Assembly: GCF_000801335.2 (NCBI RefSeq)
Contig: NZ_JSEH01000010.1
Coordinates: 1 to 64,000 of the forward strand
Origin: Desulfovibrio sp. TomC
Lineage (GTDB): Bacteria > Desulfobacterota > Desulfovibrionia > Desulfovibrionales > Desulfovibrionaceae
Direction: 5' to 3'
DNA length: 64,000 nucleotides
Under the pieces are notes generated by a model, which saw only the letters and a list, made by a program, of their open reading frames with translations, was not told where the DNA came from and searched no databases. Within the stretch, counting starts at the first letter, position 1; each line of letters begins with the position of its first letter. Of the stretch, positions 1 through 8,339 are shown in pieces. A program made the translations under genes and the position numbers.

Positions 1-354
1 GGGCCGGGGCATGGCGGCCGGAGCCGGGGGACGAACCGTGGCTGCCGGAGCCATGGGCGGGCCGCCGCCATAGCGCAGGCCGCCCGGGGGAGGCGCGCCG
101 AAACGCGGGCCGCCGCCGCCGCCCGGAGGAGGAGCGCCGAAGCGCGGCGCGCCGCCCCCGCCGCCATGTGGAGCGCCACCGCCGAAACCGCCCCCGCCGC
201 CACGTGGCCCACCGCCGCCACGGGCCTCGGCCTCGGGCGCAAACACCCGCGTGAGGGCGAGTATCCCGGGCGCGTCAAAAACCAGGGTGAAGGCCGCCAA
301 AAGGACCAGGACCAGGGACATCTTCTGTTGCCGTTTGTCGTGTCGCATGGTCAT
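1..354 (-). CDS. Gly/Pro-rich secreted protein, 3' end outside window
   Basis: The reading frame is open from the ATG at 354 to the window edge, giving 118 codons. The N-terminus is basic, followed by a hydrophobic stretch at about residues 12-36, which suggests a signal peptide or membrane anchor. After an Ala/Glu-rich joint the rest is low-complexity Gly-Gly-Gly and Pro-Pro-Pro sequence, with a repeated block RFGAPPPG at about residues 73-80 and again around 85. The start lies 4 bases after the stop of the DUF2092 gene upstream, so the two are almost certainly co-transcribed. Function is unknown. The repeat-rich composition suggests an extracytoplasmic or surface role, but that is inference. 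The C-terminus is not visible. Confidence 0.6.
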   Translation of the reverse strand, partial: MTMRHDKRQQKMSLVLVLLAAFTLVFDAPGILALTRVFAPEAEARGGGGPRGGGGGFGGGAPHGGGGGAPRFGAPPPGGGGGPRFGAPPPGGLRYGGGPPMAPAATVRPPAPAAMPRP

Positions 355-358
355 TGCC

Positions 359-1156
359 TCACTTGCCTTCCTGGCCGGCGATCATGGGGGCGAATTCAAT
401 ACGGCGCAGATCCTTGCCGGGCTTGAAGACGAACAGGTCGGCCGGCAGGTGCGGGGAAGTGTCCCATTTACTGAATGTCGCTGCGTATTGCGGCCAGCCC
501 ATGCCATTTTTGTCCGTGATGACGACTTTTCGCGGCAGGGGCGACTTGCCCTTGTCCACCCACAGCTGCCAGTCGGCGTTTTTCTGGGTGAAGGCCAGAT
601 GGTCGCAGGCCACTCCGCCGGCTGTGTGCACACCCACGCAGTCGCCGGTGCGCACATTGGCCAGCAGTTCCTTGCACGGGTCGGCGTAGAGCAGATCGGA
701 CAGCGGCGCGACCAGACCATACTTCTCAGACAACATATCAATGGTAGCGTCGATGGTCGGGGGCGCATCAACCACGGCATAGACGCCCCGGTCGTAGTCG
801 GCCACGGTGACGGTCTTGCCGTCATAGACGAACACCCGGTCGCGCTCGTCGCCGGTAATACGGGAATAGAGCTTGTCGGGCCGCTTGAGGGCCACGTCGA
901 TAAAGCGCGTCAACTGGACGGTCTGGCCGTTGGGGTAGACCTGCTCTTCGCTGACCTCGCCGGAAAAGGCCAGGGCTTTGCTGGAGGCCAGGGCCTGACA
1001 CATGGCCGCCACCGGCGAAGCCGCCTCGGGAGTGATGTCCGGGGTCTGAGTCGGGGCTTTGGCCGGCTCTGGAGCGGCCGTCTGGCTCTGGGCCTGTCCG
1101 GCGGCCGGGATGGCCAGACCGGCAAGCAGGACCATGATCCTCAGGATGCGATGCAT
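359..1156 (-). CDS. DUF2092-family exported protein
   Basis: Protein of 265 residues with a clear Sec signal peptide (hydrophobic core at about residues 7-18, then AAGQAQ). After a Pro/Thr/Ala-rich linker there is a beta-rich domain with phrases typical of DUF2092/LolA-like proteins, such as RPDKLYSRITGDERDRVF, VYDGKTVTVAD and WQLWVDKGKSPLPRKVVITD. The LolA-like fold suggests a periplasmic lipid- or hydrophobe-binding role, but no substrate is known. It lies 5' of, and nearly touches, the Gly/Pro-rich gene that runs off the left edge. A sigma-70-like promoter with a perfect -35 lies upstream. Family assignment is from recognised sequence phrases; function is inference. Confidence 0.7.
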   Translation of the reverse strand: MHRILRIMVLLAGLAIPAAGQAQSQTAAPEPAKAPTQTPDITPEAASPVAAMCQALASSKALAFSGEVSEEQVYPNGQTVQLTRFIDVALKRPDKLYSRITGDERDRVFVYDGKTVTVADYDRGVYAVVDAPPTIDATIDMLSEKYGLVAPLSDLLYADPCKELLANVRTGDCVGVHTAGGVACDHLAFTQKNADWQLWVDKGKSPLPRKVVITDKNGMGWPQYAATFSKWDTSPHLPADLFVFKPGKDLRRIEFAPMIAGQEGK

Positions 1157-1219
1157 GGAAACCTCCTCAGGTACCGGCCCGGCCGGGAGTCCCGGACGAA
1201 CCGTTTTCGCATGCTAGCA

Positions 1220-1248
1220 ACCCTAGAAGGGCACTGGTCAAGTGTCAA
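1220..1248 (-). promoter_or_regulatory. candidate sigma-70 promoter for the DUF2092 gene
   Basis: On the minus strand there is TTGACA (complement of 1243-1248), a 17-bp spacer and TAGGGT (complement of 1220-1225). The -35 is perfect; the -10 matches 3 of 6. Transcription would begin about 55 bases before the ATG at 1156. Confidence 0.4.
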
Positions 1249-1348
1249 GGAGCCGGAAGCCCCAAGCGCCGGGACCTCTGGGCCGCAAGGCCCCGGCGCG
1301 CTCTTGCAGGATGGCGGGGGCTGGTTTACTGCACTCTCTGGAGGCGTT

Positions 1349-2158
1349 ATGCTGCGGGAACTCTTCACTTTGTGGCGTAACCGGGGGGCGCGGCTGGCCA
1401 GATGTCTTGGCCAGGACCGCGAAGCCGTGTCCATCAACGCCCGCCACCGGCGCTGTGCCGCGGCCTGGGAGCCGCATCTGGCCGCCACCCGGACGCTCAT
1501 TCTCGACGCCGCTCAGGCCGCCGTCGGACGCGAGACCGCGGTGGTGCTCGGTTCCGGAGCCTGCCTGGACGTGCCGGTGGCCGAACTGGCCGGACTCTTT
1601 CGCCAGGTGGTGCTCCTCGACGCCCACCATCCCCGCCCGGCAGGCGTCCTGGCGGCCCGTTTCCCCAACGTGCGGCTGGTCACGGCCGATGCCACGGGCA
1701 TGGTCCAGGCCGCCCGCACTGCGGCCAAGTCGCGCAGCCCCCTGCCCTGTCCGGTCCCCCGGCCCGATCCCCTGGCCGGGCTTGCTCCGGATTTCACCGC
1801 CTCGGTCAACCTCGCCTCCCAGCTCCCCATCCCCTTTTACCGGCTCCTTGGCCGGCGCGCGACCGGGACCGAGGCCGAGGCCTTCTGCCGCGGTCTGGTA
1901 ACGGCTCATTTCGACTGGCTGGCCAGCCTGCCCGGCACGGCCTGCCTGTGTTGCGACACGGCCTGGGAGCGCGTTGACGGCCCGAAGGTGCTGGAACGCC
2001 TCGACGCCCTGGAAGGCGTGGCCCTGCCCGCGCCGGACCGGACCTGGATCTGGTCCATTGCCCCGCGCCCCGAGGAATCCCTGGCCTATGACCGGCAAAA
2101 CCACGTGGCTGGGTTTCTTGATTTCGCCGCAGCCTGGGGTGCAAAGGGGCTGGATTAA
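1349..2158 (+). CDS. putative SAM-dependent methyltransferase-like protein
   Basis: Protein of 269 residues. The frame stays open far upstream, but the ATG at 1349 has a GGAGG 5 bases ahead of it and coding character starts there, so I chose it. A Rossmann-like segment (VVLGSGACLDVP, residues 66-77) is followed by an acidic residue after the next strand (VVLLDAHHP, D91), as in class I methyltransferases. The N-terminal 50 residues are basic and helical. I recognise no specific family and see no clear catalytic motif, so substrate is unknown. It is divergent from the DUF2092 gene and lies 75 bases before the arylsulfotransferase gene, possibly in one transcript. Confidence 0.6.
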   Translation: MLRELFTLWRNRGARLARCLGQDREAVSINARHRRCAAAWEPHLAATRTLILDAAQAAVGRETAVVLGSGACLDVPVAELAGLFRQVVLLDAHHPRPAGVLAARFPNVRLVTADATGMVQAARTAAKSRSPLPCPVPRPDPLAGLAPDFTASVNLASQLPIPFYRLLGRRATGTEAEAFCRGLVTAHFDWLASLPGTACLCCDTAWERVDGPKVLERLDALEGVALPAPDRTWIWSIAPRPEESLAYDRQNHVAGFLDFAAAWGAKGLD

Positions 2159-2233
2159 TCCACTCTGTTGTGGCATATGGGAAACGCGGCAGCGGGCATG
2201 GGCCGCACACCACAACCAACAGCAGAAACGCGC

Positions 2234-3604
2234 ATGAGCGAATCAACCATCGACGGCTACATTCTTATTGCCCCACAAGAATCCACGTTCACCTATCTTA
2301 TCGACCGCAGCGGTGCGGTCGTTCATACCTGGAAAAGCGACTATAACGCAGGCTTGACGGCCGTATTGACGGAAGATGGCCACTTGGTGCGGGCCGGAAA
2401 AGTCGCCAATGATTATTATATCCATGGTTCTGGCGGCGTCATCGAAGAATACGATTGGGACGGCCGCCTCGTCTGGCAATACGTCTATTCCGATACAGAC
2501 GAATTCCAGCACCATGACTTCATGGTGCTGCCAAACGGCGACATTCTCTTTATTGTCGCCGAGGTCATCACAGCCGAGGAGGCCCTGGCCCTGGGACGCG
2601 ACCCGACCAAACTCCGCGACGGCTACCTGACGGCCGACAAACTGGTGGAAGTGCGCCCCGAAGGTTTTTCCGGCGGCGAAATCGTCTGGCAGTGGCGGGC
2701 CATCGACCACATCGTCCAGGACGTCGCCCCAACCGCCTCCACCTACGGCGTCGTGGCCGACCACCCGGAGCTGATCGATTTCAACTACGAAGGCCGGCCC
2801 GCCTTCCCCGACGGCTGGACCCACATCAACAGCGTGGACTACGACGAGGCCACCGATCGCATCCTTATAAGCGCCCGCAACTACAACGAGATATGGATTA
2901 TCGACCATTCCGCCACCACGGCCGAGGCAGCCGGGCACACCGGCGGCGCATCCGGTTCCGGCGGCGATCTCCTCTATCGCTGGGGCAATCCCGAGGCCTA
3001 TGACGCCGGGACCAGGGCCGACCGGCAGCTCCACGGCCAACATGACGCCAAATGGATCGACGCGGGGCTGCCCGGGGACGGCGACATTCTCGTCTTTGAC
3101 AACGGGGCCGACCGCCTGGGCTGTGACTATTCCCGGGTGCTGGAAATCACCGTGCCGACCACGGCCAACGGCGGCTATGCCCTGTCGACCGACGGCAGTT
3201 ACGGCCCGGCCGCCCCCACCTGGACCTATGTCTCGCCGGGACTGACTGATTTTTATTCCGCCCGCATGAGCGGGGCCCAGCGGCTGCCAAACGGCAACAC
3301 CCTGGCGACGCTTGGCGACTCCGGAACGCTGCGGGAAGTGACTGCCGAAGGGGCCACTGTCTGGACCTGGGATGCCGAACTGTCCCTGCTGGAGGGCGGC
3401 GCTCCGGGCACGGAAACCTCGGTGTTCTATGCCACCTGGTACCCCGAGGACTACGCCGGGTTTGCCGGCAAGGGACTGGTCGCCGAAGACCCGTTCCTGG
3501 GAGCCCTGGCCCGCTACGCCACAGTGACCCTGGGGGAAACTCTGGGCCAATCCCGGGCGATCATGACCGCCTCGCCCGCATCCCTGGCCTTCAGCCCGGC
3601 CTGA
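2234..3604 (+). CDS. arylsulfotransferase (ASST) family protein
   Basis: Protein of 456 residues with a repeated beta-propeller pattern typical of arylsulfotransferase/PQQ-like proteins: GAVVHTWKSD, WDGRLVWQYVYSDTDEFQHHDF, LPNGDILFIV, INSVDYDEATDRILISARN, ADRQLHGQHDAKW and RLPNGNTLATLGDSG. The HHDF and HGQHD histidines lie where the family places catalytic and substrate-binding His residues. Known ASSTs transfer sulfate between phenolic compounds in the periplasm. This protein shows no signal peptide from MSES, nor from any in-frame upstream start back to 2168, which is unusual. Cytoplasmic action or non-classical export are both possible. The exact acceptor and donor are unknown. Confidence 0.75.
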   Translation: MSESTIDGYILIAPQESTFTYLIDRSGAVVHTWKSDYNAGLTAVLTEDGHLVRAGKVANDYYIHGSGGVIEEYDWDGRLVWQYVYSDTDEFQHHDFMVLPNGDILFIVAEVITAEEALALGRDPTKLRDGYLTADKLVEVRPEGFSGGEIVWQWRAIDHIVQDVAPTASTYGVVADHPELIDFNYEGRPAFPDGWTHINSVDYDEATDRILISARNYNEIWIIDHSATTAEAAGHTGGASGSGGDLLYRWGNPEAYDAGTRADRQLHGQHDAKWIDAGLPGDGDILVFDNGADRLGCDYSRVLEITVPTTANGGYALSTDGSYGPAAPTWTYVSPGLTDFYSARMSGAQRLPNGNTLATLGDSGTLREVTAEGATVWTWDAELSLLEGGAPGTETSVFYATWYPEDYAGFAGKGLVAEDPFLGALARYATVTLGETLGQSRAIMTASPASLAFSPA

Positions 3605-3701
3605 CCGGGGCGGCGACGTTGCCCCCAGGCGGTCTTTCCTGCAACGATAGCCGCCAATGGCCGACAGAAAACGCGGCCGCGCCGCCCAGCCCCACAGCCG
3701 C

Positions 3702-3741
3702 AAAAAAGCCCTCTTTGGTGCAAGCACGCACCGAAGAGGGC
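3702..3741 (-). terminator. rho-independent terminator of the coiled-coil gene
   Basis: The inverted repeat GCCCTCTTTGGTGC (3708-3721) and GCACCGAAGAGGGC (3728-3741) has one G-T wobble. On the minus strand it is followed by six T (complement of 3702-3707). It lies 25 bases after the stop at 3767. Confidence 0.85.
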
Positions 3742-3766
3742 CTTTGGGGCCGGAGAATTCGCACGC

Positions 3767-4144
3767 CTATTTGTTTTTGTACTCGCGGCGCTTGACCTCG
3801 TAGAGTTCGTCAAGATAATCGGCCTCCACCTTGAGCTTTTCAGCCTTGCGCAGCAGCCGGGCCAACTCGTCGTCGGCCTCCTTGAGGGCAGCATCCGCCG
3901 CTCCGGCCGCCTTGCGGGCCAGACGCTCGTTCTCCGCCGCCCGGACCTCTTCCATCACCTTGTGGTACGCAGTTTCGGCCTTGCGCAACTCCTTGGAGAG
4001 TTGGTCCGGCATCATGGAGTCGAAATCATCCGCCGCCGCCGCACCCCGGGGGCAGGTCAGCGACAGGACAATCCAAAAACCCAGCACCAAAACAAAACCG
4101 GCCACGCGCACCGCGCGTCCCGCCAACGTGTCAATCCGGCCCAT
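3767..4144 (-). CDS. small exported coiled-coil protein
   Basis: Protein of 125 residues starting at ATG 4144; an in-frame extension upstream to 4354 has no coding character. Residues 10-35 form a hydrophobic signal peptide or anchor ending ...PRGAAAA. The remainder is charged and helical with heptad-like spacing rich in Lys, Glu, Ala and Leu (for example KELRKAETAYHKVMEEVRAA and ELARLLRKAEKLKVEADYL), predicting one long periplasmic coiled coil. No family recognised. It is transcribed divergently from gatB and has its own strong terminator, so it is probably monocistronic. Confidence 0.6.
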   Translation of the reverse strand: MGRIDTLAGRAVRVAGFVLVLGFWIVLSLTCPRGAAAADDFDSMMPDQLSKELRKAETAYHKVMEEVRAAENERLARKAAGAADAALKEADDELARLLRKAEKLKVEADYLDELYEVKRREYKNK

Positions 4145-4365
4145 GGCATCCCTCGTGTCGTGGTAGTGTGGTAAAAGCCCCCGCCAGACGACGCAGCGGG
4201 CGCAACATGGCCGTTGTAGGCCCGACGCTTTAAAAATACAACCGTTTGAAGCCCTCTTCCCACCCTGGACACGCCATTGACCGGCTTGCCGGAAGCGGGG
4301 TACACCCCCGACCGAAATTTCGCGTCGCTCCCGAGCCCGGGACGGCCGCCTCAAGGAGCGCTTTC

Positions 4366-5796
4366 ATGGCCAGGTACGAAACGGTCATCGGCGTCGAAGT
4401 GCACGCCCAGCTGAAAACCGCCAGCAAGATTTTCTGCGGCTGCTCCACCCGCTTCGGCGTCGATCCCAACGAAAACGTCTGCCCGGTCTGCTCGGGCATG
4501 CCCGGCGTCCTGCCGGTCTTAAACGCCACGGTCGTCGAATACGCCGCCAAGATGGGACTGGCCACCGGCTGCACGGTCAACCCGGTGTCGGTCTTTGCCC
4601 GCAAGAACTACTTTTATCCCGATCTGCCCAAGGGCTACCAGACCTCCCAGTTCGAGCAGCCCATCTGCGAGCACGGCCACATCGACATCACCGTCGACGG
4701 CGCGGCCAAACGCATCGGCATCACCCGCATCCACATGGAAGAGGACGCCGGCAAGAACATCCACTCTGCCGCCGACAACGCCAGTTACGTGGATCTCAAC
4801 CGGGCCTGCGTGCCGCTTATCGAGATCGTCTCCGAACCGGACATGCGCGGTCCCGAAGAAGTGGTGGCCTATTTAAAGGCCCTGCGCGCCATCCTGGTCT
4901 ATCTCGACATCTGCGACGGCAACATGGAGGAAGGCTCGTTTCGCTGCGACGCCAACGTGAGCCTGCGTCCGGTCGGTCAGGCCGCCTTCGGCACCCGGGC
5001 CGAAATCAAAAACATCAACAGCTTCCGCCATGTCTTGAAAGCCATCGAATACGAAGTGGAACGGCAAGCCGACCGCCTGGACGACGGCCTGCCCGTCATC
5101 CAGGAGACGCGCCTCTACGACGCGACCAGAAACATCACCGCCTCCATGCGCGGCAAGGAAGAAGCCCACGACTACCGCTACTTCCCGGACCCAGATCTGG
5201 TGCCGGTCGGCTTGGACGCGGCCACGCTGGCCCGCTGGAAAGCCGAGCTGCCCGAGCTGCCCGAGGCCCGGCGCGCCCGGTTTGTCGCCCAATACGGCCT
5301 GTCCGACTACGACGCCGAGGTGCTGACCAGCGAGCGCGACCTGGCCGAATACTTCGAGGCTGTCGTCGCCGCCGGGGCCGACTCCAAACAGGCCGCCAAC
5401 TGGATGCAGGGCGAACTGATGCGCGAGCTCAACCAGGCCGCCATCCCGGCCGCCCGGTCCAAGCTCACGGCCGCCAACCTGGCCGCACTGATCAACCTCA
5501 TCGACGCCGGAGAAATTTCCGGCAAGATCGCCAAGCAGATTTTTCCGGATCTCTTTGCCGAGGGCCTTGACCCGGCCGCATACGTCCGCCAAAAAGGGCT
5601 GTCGCAGATTTCCGACTCCAATGCCCTGGAATCTGCCGTCGACGCGGTCCTGGCCGCCAACCCGGCCGAGGTGGAAGCCTTCAAGGGCGGCAAGACCAAG
5701 CTCATGGGTTTTTTTGTGGGCCAGATCATGAAGGCCACCAAAGGACAAGCCAACCCGGGACTGGTCAACGAGTTGTTGCGCCAAAAACTCGGCTAG
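4366..5796 (+). CDS. gatB: aspartyl/glutamyl-tRNA(Asn/Gln) amidotransferase subunit B
   Basis: Protein of 476 residues, the normal length for GatB. It opens [23 protein letters not shown], with the zinc-site cysteines CGC and CPVCSGMPG and the family signature [20 protein letters not shown]. The C-terminal YqeY-like tRNA-binding tail ends in [10 protein letters not shown]. GatB holds the kinase/transamidase site that converts Glu-tRNA(Gln) or Asp-tRNA(Asn) to the amidated form in the GatCAB complex. The ATG at 4366 is preceded by AAGGAG. gatA and gatC are not in this window, so the complex is encoded at separate loci. Confidence 0.97.
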   Translation: MARYETVIGVEVHAQLKTASKIFCGCSTRFGVDPNENVCPVCSGMPGVLPVLNATVVEYAAKMGLATGCTVNPVSVFARKNYFYPDLPKGYQTSQFEQPICEHGHIDITVDGAAKRIGITRIHMEEDAGKNIHSAADNASYVDLNRACVPLIEIVSEPDMRGPEEVVAYLKALRAILVYLDICDGNMEEGSFRCDANVSLRPVGQAAFGTRAEIKNINSFRHVLKAIEYEVERQADRLDDGLPVIQETRLYDATRNITASMRGKEEAHDYRYFPDPDLVPVGLDAATLARWKAELPELPEARRARFVAQYGLSDYDAEVLTSERDLAEYFEAVVAAGADSKQAANWMQGELMRELNQAAIPAARSKLTAANLAALINLIDAGEISGKIAKQIFPDLFAEGLDPAAYVRQKGLSQISDSNALESAVDAVLAANPAEVEAFKGGKTKLMGFFVGQIMKATKGQANPGLVNELLRQKLG

Positions 5797-5805
5797 CGCT
5801 GCCTT

Positions 5806-5831
5806 CTCAAAAAACAGTTCTGTTTTTTGAG
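5806..5831. other. perfect A/T-rich hairpin after gatB
   Basis: CTCAAAAAACAG (5806-5817) and CTGTTTTTTGAG (5820-5831) form a perfect 12-bp palindrome with a 2-base centre, 10 bases after the gatB stop. It lacks a GC-rich stem followed by T's, so it is not a textbook terminator. It could still terminate or stabilise the gatB transcript. Confidence 0.5.
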
Positions 5832-6014
5832 GATAAAAAAAGATTACGGTCCATTGTCGCGCCCAAAAGCAACGAGCTGGTTCCCGGGTGTGACGCAAGG
5901 ACCGCCATAGCCCCGCAATCGTGATGCAAGGACGCCCTGCAAGGGGCCTGCCCCGCCGGCCCGCAACCGGTGCGGGCCGTGTTTTGGACCCCCACCCTGG
6001 ACTGGAATGACGCC

Positions 6015-7058
6015 ATGAACGACCATATCGCCTTCTCGGCCGACAAGCAGGCTCTGCTGCTCCTCGACCAGCGTTTCCTGCCCGACCGCGAAGAGTGTTT
6101 CGTCTGCCGCAACACCGCCGACACGGTCTACGCCCTGCAGACCATGGTGGTGCGCGGCGCACCGGCCATCGGCGTCACCGCTGCCTATGGCTGCTACCTG
6201 GCCGCCCGGGAATCGTCCGAAGCCGGCCCGGCCTGGAAAGACCGCCTGCAAACCCTGCTCACCGAACTGGAGCAGGCCCGCCCCACCGCTGTCAACCTGC
6301 GCTGGGCGGTTGAGCGGATGCGGGCCAAGTGGGCCGATATGGCCGCCGCCTCCCTGGACGAACTCCTCTCGACCTGGCTTGGGCTGGCCCAGGACATGCA
6401 CAGCGAGGACATCGAGATATGCAAAGCCATCGGCCGCCACGGCGCGGCTCTGATCGCCGACGGCGACACCGTCCTCACCCACTGCAACGCCGGCGCCCTG
6501 GCCACGGCCGGCTACGGCACGGCCCTTGGCGTCATCCGGGCGGCCTTTGAACAGGGCAAGCGCATCCAGGTCATTGCCGACGAGACCCGCCCCTTTCTCC
6601 AGGGTGCGCGTCTGACCGCCTACGAACTGGCCAAAGAGGGCATTCCGGTCACTGTCGCCTGCGACAATGCCGTCGGCCACCTCATGAAGCGCGGCATGGT
6701 CCAGAAGGTCGTGGTCGGTGCGGATCGCATCGCGGCCAACGGCGACGCGGCCAACAAGATCGGCACCTATACCGTGGCCCTGGCCGCCAAGGCCCATGGC
6801 GTGCCGTTTTACGTTGCCGCCCCGGCGTCCACCTTTGACCTGCGCATCGCCACGGGCGACGAGATCCCCATCGAGGACCGCACCCCGCGCGAAGTCACCC
6901 ACATCGGCGAACACCGCGTCACCCCGGAAAACGTGCCGGTCTACAACTACGCCTTTGACGTGACCCCGGCCGAACTCATCGCCGGCATCGTCACCGAACG
7001 CGGCGTGCTGACCGCACCCTATGTCGAATCCATTCGCGCCATTATCGGCGGGAAGTAG
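6015..7058 (+). CDS. mtnA: S-methyl-5-thioribose-1-phosphate isomerase
   Basis: Protein of 347 residues with family signatures [69 protein letters not shown] and [21 protein letters not shown] (catalytic Asp). MtnA isomerises methylthioribose-1-P to methylthioribulose-1-P in methionine salvage or related shunts. I chose ATG 6015 because known MtnA proteins begin shortly before the LLDQR motif; a GTG at 5970 would add 15 residues. Neither has a strong ribosome binding site. The thi4-like gene follows 33 bases later and is probably co-transcribed. No other methionine-salvage gene is nearby. Confidence 0.95.
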   Translation: MNDHIAFSADKQALLLLDQRFLPDREECFVCRNTADTVYALQTMVVRGAPAIGVTAAYGCYLAARESSEAGPAWKDRLQTLLTELEQARPTAVNLRWAVERMRAKWADMAAASLDELLSTWLGLAQDMHSEDIEICKAIGRHGAALIADGDTVLTHCNAGALATAGYGTALGVIRAAFEQGKRIQVIADETRPFLQGARLTAYELAKEGIPVTVACDNAVGHLMKRGMVQKVVVGADRIAANGDAANKIGTYTVALAAKAHGVPFYVAAPASTFDLRIATGDEIPIEDRTPREVTHIGEHRVTPENVPVYNYAFDVTPAELIAGIVTERGVLTAPYVESIRAIIGGK

Positions 7059-7091
7059 TACCAACGTCTCGCAGCCAAGGGGTTCCGATTC

Positions 7092-7883
7092 ATGTCTTTG
7101 GATGAACGCATCATCACCCAGGCCATTCTGGAAGAGTATTTCGAGAAGTTCAAATCCAGCCTTGATCTCGACGTGGCCATCATCGGCGGCGGCCCTTCGG
7201 GCCTGACTGCGGCCCGGCTGCTGGCCGCCGACGGCCTAAACGTCGCCCTGTTTGAACGCAAGCTGTCCCTTGGCGGCGGCATGTGGGGCGGCGGCATGAC
7301 CTGGAACGTCATCGTGGTCCAGGAAGAAAGCGTCCACCTGCTCACCGACGTCGGCGTGCCGGTCAAACGCTACAAGGACAACTACTTCACCGCCGACGCC
7401 GTGACCGCCACCACCACCCTGGCCTCTGCCGCCTGTCTGGCCGGGGCCAAGGTGTTTAACTGCATGAGCGTCGAGGACGTGGTCCTGCGCGAAGAGGGCG
7501 GGGTCAAACGGGTGACGGGCATCGTCATCAACTCCTCCCCGGTGGAGATGGCCGGCCTGCACGTGGACCCGGTGGTGCTCGCCTCGAAATACCTGATCGA
7601 AGCCACCGGCCACGCCGTGGAAGTGCTGCACACGCTCGTGCGCAAAAACGACGTGCGCTTAAACACCCCCTCCGGCGGCATCGAGGGCGAACAGTCCATG
7701 TGGGCCGAAGTGGCTGAGACCAATACCGTCAAAAACACCCAGGAAATCTTCCCGGGCCTGTACGTAGCCGGCATGGCCGCCAACGCCAGCTACGGCTCCT
7801 ACCGCATGGGACCGATCTTCGGCGGCATGCTGCTGTCCGGCGAGAAAGTCGCCGCCGACATCGCCGCCAAGCTGCGTGGGTAA
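7092..7883 (+). CDS. thi4: sulfide-dependent thiazole synthase (Thi4 family)
   Basis: Protein of 263 residues. An N-terminal FAD/NAD-binding Rossmann fold (AIIGGGPSGL, residues 29-38) is followed by the family motif LGGGMWGGGMTWN and a C-terminal GMAANASYGSYRMGPIFGGMLLSG. Eukaryotic Thi4 donates sulfur from an active-site Cys (QCCMDP in yeast). Here the aligned stretch is GLHVDP with His157, as in methanogen enzymes that use free sulfide catalytically. This fits a sulfate reducer that produces sulfide. The product would be the ADP-thiazole precursor of thiamine. The gene follows mtnA by 33 bases, too short a gap for a separate TPP riboswitch. Confidence 0.93.
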   Translation: MSLDERIITQAILEEYFEKFKSSLDLDVAIIGGGPSGLTAARLLAADGLNVALFERKLSLGGGMWGGGMTWNVIVVQEESVHLLTDVGVPVKRYKDNYFTADAVTATTTLASAACLAGAKVFNCMSVEDVVLREEGGVKRVTGIVINSSPVEMAGLHVDPVVLASKYLIEATGHAVEVLHTLVRKNDVRLNTPSGGIEGEQSMWAEVAETNTVKNTQEIFPGLYVAGMAANASYGSYRMGPIFGGMLLSGEKVAADIAAKLRG

Positions 7884-7896
7884 CGACAAGAGAAGA

Positions 7897-8092
7897 AAAG
7901 AAAAGAATGCCTCCGGCGGCCGGGGGGATGATCCCCCCGGACCCCTGCAAAGGGAGACGTTTTTAAACGGGGCTCTGCTCCTGTTTGATCTCCGGTCAGT
8001 TGGGAACCGTGGCCGCCGAGGGTTGCGTTTGACAGGGTTTACCAGTGCTCCAGGGTCCGGGGGGGATCACCCCCGCCCCCCCCCTGGAAGGG
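7897..8092 (+). repeat. palindromic intergenic element, copy A
   Basis: This copy lies between the thi4 stop and the der promoter. It has a purine-rich lead-in, then GCCTCCGGCGG at 7909. Next comes a hairpin with 9-bp arms CCGGGGGGA/TCCCCCCGG around TGA, then GACCCCTGCAAAGGGAG. About 135 bases later (8045-8092) a degenerate inverted copy of the same end occurs. The same arrangement and internal similarities (GCGTTTGAC) recur at 43490-43685, and the left end plus inner sequence at 55890-56075. Together these define a roughly 190-bp dispersed element of unknown function. Confidence 0.75.
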
Positions 8093-8134
8093 GGGTATGA
8101 ACGCTCTGAACCCAGCGATCTTGTGTCTGCTTTC

Positions 8135-8163
8135 TTGACCTTTTGCGGGGTCCATTCCATATT
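8135..8163 (+). promoter_or_regulatory. candidate sigma-70 promoter for der
   Basis: TTGACC (8135-8140), 17-bp spacer, CATATT (8158-8163). A small inverted repeat CATGTCC/GGACATG follows at about 8172-8189 in the leader. The leader to the der ATG at 8340 would be about 170 bases. Confidence 0.45.
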
Positions 8164-8339
8164 AGCAATTGACATGTCCGGCTGGACATGATGAAGGGAC
8201 AGGTTCGCGTCGGCACGGGCCGTCGCAACCGCCGCGCCCTGGCTCACGCCGGTTGGCGGGCCGGTCGTTGTTTCCCGGTTTCGGGACCGTCGCCGCCCCC
8301 AGCCCCGGCGACGCTTTTCCCACCCCGCAAGGAGTCCCC

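Noticed and set aside
251-1348. N-terminal extension of the gene at 1349
   Set aside because: It runs antisense through the DUF2092 gene and lacks a start signal, whereas ATG 1349 has GGAGG.
2243-3727. Long open frame opposite the arylsulfotransferase gene
   Set aside because: It mirrors the codon bias of the plus-strand gene, has Gly/Val/His-rich antisense composition, no family motif and no ribosome binding site.
5797-6014. TPP or SAM riboswitch before mtnA-thi4
   Set aside because: None of the conserved core segments is present; only a short repeat is seen.
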